Shown in pieces: positions 38,301 to 43,319 of a stretch of 43,319 bases of DNA (position 1 is its first letter; every line of letters starts with the position of its first letter). Origin of the DNA: Planctomycetota bacterium (GTDB lineage: Bacteria > Planctomycetota > UBA1135 > GCA-002686595); assembly GCA_029259655.1 (NCBI GenBank), contig JAJDET010000084.1, forward strand, positions 1 through 43,319. The letters run 5' to 3'. A model generated the notes under the pieces. That model was given only the letters and a program-made list of their open reading frames with translations, searched no databases and was not told where the DNA came from. Both the position numbers and the translations under genes were made by a program.

Positions 38301-40596
38301 CCGCCGTGTCGAACGCCGTCACGTCCGCGGAGACCTCGGTCGAACCGTAGAGGTTGAGGAGGGAGGCGTGTGGGAGCTCCTTCGAGAACCTCCGGCAGAG
38401 CTCGATCGGGAGCGTCTCACCGCTCGACGACACGAACCGCAGGCTCGCGAACGCGAAGCCCAGCCGCTCGCGAGCCGCCAGGAGCTCGGCCAGCATGGCG
38501 GGTACGACGGTCAGGCGCGTGACGCGGTGGACTTCGACCTCGCGGGCCAGGAGATCCGGCTTGCGCGCGCGGGCGTCGTTCACGACCAGCACGGGAACGC
38601 CCCGCAGCAAGGGACCGAAGAGCTCCCAGAGCGAATCGACGAAGGCCGGCGACGTCTTGTGGCACCCCACCTCGTCGTCCCCGAACGGGAAGCGCTCCCA
38701 CATCCACGCGCAACGGTTCACGAGGTTCTCGTGGGTTCCGACGACTCCCTTCGGCTCTCCCGTCGAACCGGACGTGAACACGATCCAGGCGGGGTCGGAG
38801 ACGCGAACGCGCGGACGCACCCCGACAGCGACCTCCTCGCGATCGGCATCGATCAGGATGCGCGGGGCCGAGACACCGGCGAGGAGCTCGGCGTGCTCGC
38901 CGTCACCGATCACCGCGCGCGGGCGAGCGCTCTCGATCAGGCGGGCGATGCGTCGGCGGGGATGAGCGGGGTCGAGCGCGAGGTGTGCAGCGCCGGCCTT
39001 CAAGACGGCCAGGAGGGCCACGCACGAGGCGATCGAGCGCTCCAGACACACCGCCACGACGTCTCCGCATCCGACGCCGTGGCTCGCCAGGGTTTGCGCC
39101 AGGCGATTGGAGCGCTCCTCCAGCTCGAGGTAGGTCACGCGCGTCTCGCCGTCAACAAGAGCCGTTCGGTCGGGTGTCCGTTCCACCTGGAGCTCGAACA
39201 ATCCGTGGACCGTGTTCGCCGGAACCGGCCGCCGCGTCGCGTTCACGGCGGCGAGCCACGCCCGATCCGCATCCGACGCGAGTGGAAGCGCACCCAGGCG
39301 CCCGTCGGGCGCGTCGACGAACCCGCGCAGGATGCGAGCGAAGAGCGCCGCCATCCGCTCGACCGTTGCCGCGAGGAAGACGTCCCGGTTGGATTCCCAG
39401 CGCAGGCCGATACTGCCGTCGGCCTCGCGCCAGCCGTACAGGCAGAGGTCGTAGCGCGCCGTTCCGCTCGCGACCTCGAGCGGGCGCAAGGAGAGTCCCG
39501 CGCGCTCGAGGTCGGGCATGGGAGCGTTCTGGAAGACGAACATGACCTGGAACACCGGCGTGCGGCTCGGATCCCGGACGGGCTGGAGCTCCTCGACCAG
39601 CTTCTCGAACGGCACGTCCTGGTTGTCGTAGGCCTTCAGTGCCTTGTCGCGTGCGCGGCGCAGGAGCTCCCGCGCCGTCGGGTCCCCGTCCAGGCGGAGG
39701 CGCAGGACGAGCACGTTGACGAAGAAACCGATGAGCCCCTCGACGTCGGCTTCGTTCCGGCCCGCCACGGGAGAGCCGATGACGATGTCGGTCTCGCCCG
39801 TGAGGACGTGCGCCAGCGCGGACAGCCCCGCGAGCAGCGTCATGAACAGGGTTGCGCCCGACTCCCGTCCGAGACGCTCGAGCTCCCGCGCCAGCCCGGC
39901 GGGGAGCGTCGCGAGCCCTTCGTCGCCGGCGGAGGAAGGAACGCGCGGCCGCGGGCGGTCTCGAGGCAGCTCCAGAACCGCCGGAGCTCCGGCGAGCTCC
40001 TCGATCCAGTAGGAGAGCTGCGTCCGCATCGCTCCCGCTTCAAAGCGCTCCCTCTGACGGCGCGCGTGGTCCGAGTACTGGAGCGGGAGGGCCTCGAGGG
40101 CGGCCGGAGACCCCGTCGTGTGTTCCTCGTAGAGCGCGAGCAACTCGTCGAGCAGCACGCCCATCGACCAACCGTCGGAGACGATGTGGTGCATCGTGAA
40201 CAGGAGCGCGTGCTCGTCCTCCGCCAGGACGAACACACTGACCCGGAACAGGGGACCCCGCTCCAGGTCGAACGGGCGCCGGACTTCGGCCGTCATCGCC
40301 TCCGACAGGGCGGCGCTCCGCCGCGCCGACTCGATCTCGCTCAGGTCCACGCACCCGACCGGAGCGTCGGCGTCGGGGTCGATGTGCTGCACGGCGCCCT
40401 CGTCGGTCCCCCGGATCGTCGTGCGCAGCGTCTCGTGGCGGCCGGCGATCTCGCGCAGACACTGCGCCAGGACCTCGAGGTCGAGCGGCCCGTCGACGCG
40501 ATACGCGACGCGCATGTTGTAGGCCACGTTGCCCGGCTCGAGCCGATCCAGGAGCCACAGACGCTCCTGCGCGAAAGACGCGGGAGCAGTCTTCAC
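35368..40596 (-). CDS. NRPS module (C-A-PCP) fused to membrane segments and FG-GAP/CRTAC1 repeats
   Basis: 1,742 aa from GTG 40596 (GGGAG 6 nt upstream; the ATG at 40623 overlaps the upstream gene). Domains in order: condensation ~1-445 with intact HHIVSDG (136-142); adenylation ~455-955 with A3 FTSGSTGEPKG (607-617) and Lys949; carrier domain with Ser1001 in GGHSL; three hydrophobic segments (~1055-1072, 1084-1106, 1117-1138); a ~220-residue membrane-proximal domain; then FG-GAP/VCBS repeats with D-x-D-x-D-G calcium motifs. Pocket residues by eye are V653, D654, W657, T696, V722, S724, L749, A757, D758, K949, close to the beta-alanine code. The odd number of membrane segments would place the repeats outside. 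No thioesterase domain. It ends at a TGA, after which the frame continues. Confidence 0.88.
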   Translation of the reverse strand: MKTAPASFAQERLWLLDRLEPGNVAYNMRVAYRVDGPLDLEVLAQCLREIAGRHETLRTTIRGTDEGAVQHIDPDADAPVGCVDLSEIESARRSAALSEAMTAEVRRPFDLERGPLFRVSVFVLAEDEHALLFTMHHIVSDGWSMGVLLDELLALYEEHTTGSPAALEALPLQYSDHARRQRERFEAGAMRTQLSYWIEELAGAPAVLELPRDRPRPRVPSSAGDEGLATLPAGLARELERLGRESGATLFMTLLAGLSALAHVLTGETDIVIGSPVAGRNEADVEGLIGFFVNVLVLRLRLDGDPTARELLRRARDKALKAYDNQDVPFEKLVEELQPVRDPSRTPVFQVMFVFQNAPMPDLERAGLSLRPLEVASGTARYDLCLYGWREADGSIGLRWESNRDVFLAATVERMAALFARILRGFVDAPDGRLGALPLASDADRAWLAAVNATRRPVPANTVHGLFELQVERTPDRTALVDGETRVTYLELEERSNRLAQTLASHGVGCGDVVAVCLERSIASCVALLAVLKAGAAHLALDPAHPRRRIARLIESARPRAVIGDGEHAELLAGVSAPRILIDADREEVAVGVRPRVRVSDPAWIVFTSGSTGEPKGVVGTHENLVNRCAWMWERFPFGDDEVGCHKTSPAFVDSLWELFGPLLRGVPVLVVNDARARKPDLLAREVEVHRVTRLTVVPAMLAELLAARERLGFAFASLRFVSSSGETLPIELCRRFSKELPHASLLNLYGSTEVSADVTAFDTAELSGDNASVPLGRPISNATVHVLDRRMRPVPIGVPGELWVGGRVLTHGYLHDPEATAASFLPDPSGPPGARLYRTGDRARFLGDGNLELHGRIDQQVQVMGQRVEPAEVEAALCRSARVGEAAVVPAKDEAGAVRLVAYVAPLDASAGDAVDELRRHAAEELPAAMVPASFVFLDALPRTTSGKVDRSRLPAPGTGRPRSEPRTEMEKAVAELWREVLPSAEPGVHDNFYDVGGHSLLAVQVVDRIRTRLGVEVRGDALLLQSLGQLARNLEGERPGRRRRPEHARTVWPGLAWIAAGLVWNPWTLSHGRFVDGHADRALWEVLLFFDAFCIALGLFLLWRRPRRVSLSARAALGVPLVLFTLGAYYTAPALLPHSGGHDLARSDRAERVQEHVSDRLRGLGVAVSNLRLPGPESLAAFASSCSVNDLLPGAGSREEGRPLDLDHSSIRVRDWGVSGAASPVAGPLDLWRAFFDQVDYFEHASFKSLRTDFLGSGEERCATPLRFTGLARLREGPFVQVRAEIAAEWQRSPSDTESWHIARFELASFRTIESESLLFEEVLDRIVPDRPTHRRLHLSAHEEYVREYLLSGGARSPRRDFTIVSSGQHPGVSVADVDADGLDDVYVMPRWGRNLFLRQLEDGSFVEEAAARGLDIADYTTSAVFADYDNDGDADAFVGRAPPQALYLVNEEGVFADRTAERVTGKLPRFVTSLSAADYDGDGLLDVYLSTYAVRHLLTATQTSRSRRLANLVGDGALLRGELSDEDARELYRRFGEPGFDPVLNLPGPPNVLLHNLGDGRFERAAESPAVAAWRNTFQATWGDYDDDGDPDLYLANDFAPNHMFRNDGADGFADATTETGTADIGFGMGVSFGDYDNDGRQDLYVTNMDTSAGSRIVDQVGGAARDLAPGTRGNSLFRNTGAAFDKVSGKGDVRIEVEEAGWSWAGQFADFDNDGYLDIYALSGNYSAPDPVAQAEDT

Positions 40597-40609
40597 ACGG
40601 GAGCTCCCT

Positions 40610-42790
40610 TCAACGCCCCGCATCTTCAGCCGGTGGAGCGAGCCGGAGCTCCGGGAGCCGGAACGACTCGTATTCGTCGACTCCCTCGGTGATCGAGAGG
40701 AACCGATCGACCGGGACGTCGTGAAAGCGCTGCCGGATTCCGCTCGCGGGCCAGTCGACGTCGAGGGTGCGGATGCGAGTGGCCCGTCCGAGGCCGATCT
40801 CCTGCTGGAGACTCGACCCTCCGAAGCTTCCGCCGCTCCCGACCACGCGATGGATCTCGCGCGTCGCGTCCCCCTCGTCGATCACCAGACGGATGCGGGC
40901 CCCCAGCGCGCCGCGGTTGGACTTCCGACCGACCGCCCGGATCGTGATCCAGCTGTTTCCCGTCCCGGGATTCTCGAACAGCGCGTCGGGAAATCCGTCG
41001 TCGACGTACGCACCTCCCATCTCCGCGTAGATGTCCTGATCGCCGTCGTTGTCCAGATCTCCGAACGCCACGCCGTGCCCCTTCTGCAAGTGACCGACTC
41101 GGGCCGATGCCGTGACGTCGACGAAGCGTTCGCCCGCGACGTTCCGGTACAGGACGTTGGGCATGAGCGCGTCGAAGGGCGGAGCGCCCGTGCCCAAATA
41201 TATGTCCAGGAACCCGTCGTTGTCGATATCCCCGAAGTTGGCGCCCATCGCCGTGCGGACGTCGTCCAGGTCCACCTCGGTGGTCACGTCGTCGAAGCCC
41301 CCCTGTGTGTCGTTCCGGAAGAGCCGCAGCCGCTGGCCCTCGACCTCCAGCCCCATGTAGTCCGCAGCCACGGCAGAGTAGTCGCCCGGTGACGCGCCGA
41401 TCGAGAAGCGCCCGTTGAAGGACGCAACGAACAGGTCGAGCGCACCGTCGTTGTCGAAGTCGAAGAACCAGGCGGGAAAGGTACGCAGTGATCCGGAGTC
41501 CCCGGCCACGCCGAGCTCCTCTGCGACTTCGGTGAACTTCACGTCTCCGTCATTGCGGTACAGGCGATTGAGACCGTCGAGGTTCGATACGTACAGGTCG
41601 GGGTCGCCGTCGCCGTCGTAGTCTCCCCACCCGACCGCCGCGGCCCTCGACTCGTTCACGACGCCCGCCTCGCGGGCGACGTCGGAGAACGTGCCTTCGC
41701 CTGCGTTGCGAAACAGCTCGCCGGAGATCCCGAACTGGTTCCCGACGTAGAGGTCGAGGTCCCCGTCGTTGTCGAAGTCCGACCAGGCGGCCGCCAGGCA
41801 CGGGTGAGCCCCGCCGAGCCCCGCCTCGCGCGTTACGTCCTCGAACGTCCCGTCGGGCGCCTGCCGCAGGAGCGAGTTGGGCACGCTCCCGTACACGAGC
41901 CCTTTCCACGCCCCGCGCAGAACGAGGAGATCCAGGAGCTCGTCGCCGTCGTAGTCGGCCTGCACGAGATTGATCCCGGCGTACTGCTCGGAGAGCCTGG
42001 CTCGCTCCGTCCAGTCGGCGAACGTCCCGTCGCCCTCGTTGTGGTAGTAGCGCAGCGGACTGCAAGCGCCCCACGCCGAGGCGACCAGGTCCAGCAAGCC
42101 GTCTCCGTCGACGTCGTCCATGACCGCGCCGCCGCACAGGCCGAAGGTGTCCACACCGACGGCACCTGCGATGTCGCGAAACCGGGGAACGGACTCGTCC
42201 TCGTCGGTGACCGACGCCGGAAGGCGCCACTCCGGTCGGACGCCGTCGGGGTAGCTTCCCGCGGCCATGTGGGCGACGTTGAGCAGCCAGCGCGAGCCCG
42301 CGTCGTCGGGCTGCAAGTCGAGCGCGTTCTCGAAGCAATCGCCGGCCCGGAGCGCACTCAGCCCATCGGGCCAGATCCCGTCCGCACGGATCGGGAAGAG
42401 ACACCGTTCGGGGTTGTGCATTGCGATGCAGTGTAGGCGCTCGCCGCTGCGCAGCGTCGCCACGCCGAGCTGGCGCCAGACCATGGCCTCGACGCCGAGC
42501 CTGTGCGCGCTTACGAGTTGCAGCGCGATCTCGAGGTGCCCGATGGCCTCCTCGACGCGGCCGTGGTGCAGGAGCTGATCGGCGAGCCTGCGCCGCGCGA
42601 GGACTTCCTCCGGTTCGGACCCCGTCCTCGACTCGACCTCGCGGAGCTTCCCCTCCGCGAGCTCCAGCGGCGCGGTTCCGAAGAAAGGCACGTTGCTCCC
42701 ACCGAGGAACTCACACAGCTCGTCGGGACGCGGAGCCTCCGCGTCTCCACAAGAGAACAGCACCGCCAGCGCGAGAAAGGGGACCTTCAC
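40610..42790 (-). CDS. CRTAC1-family lipoprotein with TPR and FG-GAP repeats and UnbV/ASPIC domain
   Basis: 726 aa from GTG 42790, overlapping the sulfotransferase stop as GTGA. MKVPFLALAVLFSC is a lipoprotein signal (Cys14). TPR-like helices at ~55-160 precede seven or so FG-GAP repeats (~190-600) with D-x-D-x-D-G motifs such as DDVDGDGLLD, DFDNDGDLD and DLDNDGDQD, and a UnbV/ASPIC domain (~620-705: NRGALGARIRL, VDWPASGIRQ). The calcium-binding propeller should stand on the outer face of a membrane. It lies 13 bp upstream of the NRPS, whose own tail repeats the same architecture, suggesting that the two extracytoplasmic parts work on the same target. Confidence 0.9.
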   Translation of the reverse strand: MKVPFLALAVLFSCGDAEAPRPDELCEFLGGSNVPFFGTAPLELAEGKLREVESRTGSEPEEVLARRRLADQLLHHGRVEEAIGHLEIALQLVSAHRLGVEAMVWRQLGVATLRSGERLHCIAMHNPERCLFPIRADGIWPDGLSALRAGDCFENALDLQPDDAGSRWLLNVAHMAAGSYPDGVRPEWRLPASVTDEDESVPRFRDIAGAVGVDTFGLCGGAVMDDVDGDGLLDLVASAWGACSPLRYYHNEGDGTFADWTERARLSEQYAGINLVQADYDGDELLDLLVLRGAWKGLVYGSVPNSLLRQAPDGTFEDVTREAGLGGAHPCLAAAWSDFDNDGDLDLYVGNQFGISGELFRNAGEGTFSDVAREAGVVNESRAAAVGWGDYDGDGDPDLYVSNLDGLNRLYRNDGDVKFTEVAEELGVAGDSGSLRTFPAWFFDFDNDGALDLFVASFNGRFSIGASPGDYSAVAADYMGLEVEGQRLRLFRNDTQGGFDDVTTEVDLDDVRTAMGANFGDIDNDGFLDIYLGTGAPPFDALMPNVLYRNVAGERFVDVTASARVGHLQKGHGVAFGDLDNDGDQDIYAEMGGAYVDDGFPDALFENPGTGNSWITIRAVGRKSNRGALGARIRLVIDEGDATREIHRVVGSGGSFGGSSLQQEIGLGRATRIRTLDVDWPASGIRQRFHDVPVDRFLSITEGVDEYESFRLPELRLAPPAEDAGR

Positions 42791-43319
42791 GGCAACGTCT
42801 CGTACCCCAGGAGCTGGGCCAGGAGCGCCATCTCCGGCCGGGTGGACGCTCCGTTGGGGATGCCTGCACGCGTCGGGTCGATCGCATCGTGGAGGAAGAC
42901 GTCGGGATCGCCCGGACCTTCGCGCATGCGCGACTTCGCGTACGGGTCCAGGACGCTCGCGTCGAACGGGACACCGAGGAACCGGCAGACCGCCTCCATC
43001 GCTTTCGCGGGTGCGCGCACCAGGTCCTCGAAACGGATCGAGTGGAACCTCGACGCATCGAGCTCTGCCTGGAACGAGAGGACGTTCCGGACGCTGGTCG
43101 CCGTGAAGCGCTCGGCGTTCTCGAGCGGGTCCCCGGTCTCCCCCATCAGCCGGTCGAAGCGCTTTCGGACGAAGGACTCGACCACCGCGGCCGGGTGGCG
43201 GACGAGGTGCACGTAGCGCGGCTCGTCGAACATGTCCTCGGCTCTGCGCAGAACGTCCATGCTCAGCGTGTAACCCGGCGTCTTGTCGACGAGGAGCCGC
43301 GCGTCGCCGCGCAGGAGGT
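42787..43319 (-). CDS. sulfotransferase (Sulfotransfer_3 type), 5'-truncated by the window edge
   Basis: At least 176 codons are visible and the frame stays open to the right edge, so the true start is outside. The segment LLVDKTPGYTLSMDVLRRAE and YVHLVRHPAAVVESFVRKRFD match the sulfotransferase domains built into polyketide/peptide assembly lines (CurM/Ols type), where 3'-phosphoadenosine is bound by the R-x-P and following Ser. The 5'-phosphosulfate loop would lie beyond the edge. An internal ATG at 43260 is not the real start because conserved sequence precedes it. It is coupled to the CRTAC1 lipoprotein by GTGA and is the first visible gene of the operon. Whether it stands alone or is fused to a synthase cannot be seen. 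Confidence 0.85.
   Translation of the reverse strand, partial: LLRGDARLLVDKTPGYTLSMDVLRRAEDMFDEPRYVHLVRHPAAVVESFVRKRFDRLMGETGDPLENAERFTATSVRNVLSFQAELDASRFHSIRFEDLVRAPAKAMEAVCRFLGVPFDASVLDPYAKSRMREGPGDPDVFLHDAIDPTRAGIPNGASTRPEMALLAQLLGYETLP

Noticed and set aside
34138..40692. Very long plus-strand open frames (1,198 and 953 codons)
   Set aside because: They lie antisense to the NRPS-CRTAC1 gene, have low-complexity Arg/Glu/Val composition, and no recognisable domain; typical GC-rich antisense frames.
1..43319. tRNA, rRNA, CRISPR arrays, phage or transposase genes
   Set aside because: No cloverleaf with conserved T-loop, no regular spacer-repeat array and no integrase or transposase motifs were recognised on reading both strands; a tRNAscan/CRISPR search would be needed for certainty.

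Overview
The window is one contiguous stretch of G+C-rich (roughly 70% by eye) Gram-negative-type bacterial chromosome with dense, mostly short-spaced genes. Lipoproteins, a periplasm-facing Pst system, CRTAC1/ASPIC (FG-GAP) proteins, a sulfatase-fold lipoprotein and many near-leaderless promoters fit Planctomycetota best. Myxococcota or Acidobacteriota cannot be excluded from this sequence, and no rRNA or tRNA was seen to settle it. No CRISPR array, insertion sequence or phage gene was recognised.

Layout. 1-3.3 kb: a 202-bp palindromic repeat element directly upstream of a GT-C-like membrane protein, then a convergent aminotransferase. 3.4-13.2 kb (minus strand): a complete phosphate module, phoB-phoR and pstS-pstC-pstA-pstB-phoU. 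Both units are preceded by 11-bp direct repeats that look like PhoB boxes. PstC and PstA are long forms with large periplasmic insertions (a beta-propeller-like domain and a coiled coil). 13.3-17.6 kb (minus): an aspartyl/asparaginyl hydroxylase, two tandem GNAT-like paralogues, and a dihaem cytochrome c fused to an ethylbenzene-dehydrogenase-type haem-binding domain. 17.8-24.7 kb: a GST, a VOC-cupin hybrid, a condensation/acyltransferase-fold enzyme, a VOC protein, a K+-channel-like protein, a zinc-ribbon membrane protein and an AstE/aspartoacylase-like zinc hydrolase. 24.7-27.3 kb: a two-gene operon that looks like a split form of the lysine-degrading LKR/SDH enzyme. 27.3-31.6 kb: an ARPP-1-domain lipoprotein, then a sulfatase-fold lipoprotein translationally coupled to a second GT-C-like membrane protein. 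31.7-32.6 kb: an ArsR regulator and an AHSA1/SRPBCC protein.

32.6-43.3 kb (minus, runs off the right edge) is the most unusual part. It is a single apparent operon: sulfotransferase (partial), CRTAC1-family lipoprotein, a C-A-PCP nonribosomal peptide synthetase module fused through about three membrane segments to FG-GAP repeats, an in-frame UnbV/ASPIC-thioredoxin segment separated from the NRPS only by one TGA codon, and two alpha/beta-hydrolases resembling the exosortase-A-associated hydrolases 2 and 1. The adenylation-domain pocket read by eye is V-D-W-T-V-S-L-A-D-K, very close to the published beta-alanine code. A 6-bp GC-rich hairpin with a GGUC loop starts 11 nt after the TGA. The TGA could therefore be a selenocysteine codon, a programmed stop or a nonsense mutation.

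The phosphate genes form one self-regulated uptake system. The right-hand operon looks like a membrane-anchored pathway that activates a small beta-amino acid on the cytoplasmic side and carries an extracytoplasmic CRTAC1/thioredoxin module. That functional reading is inference.
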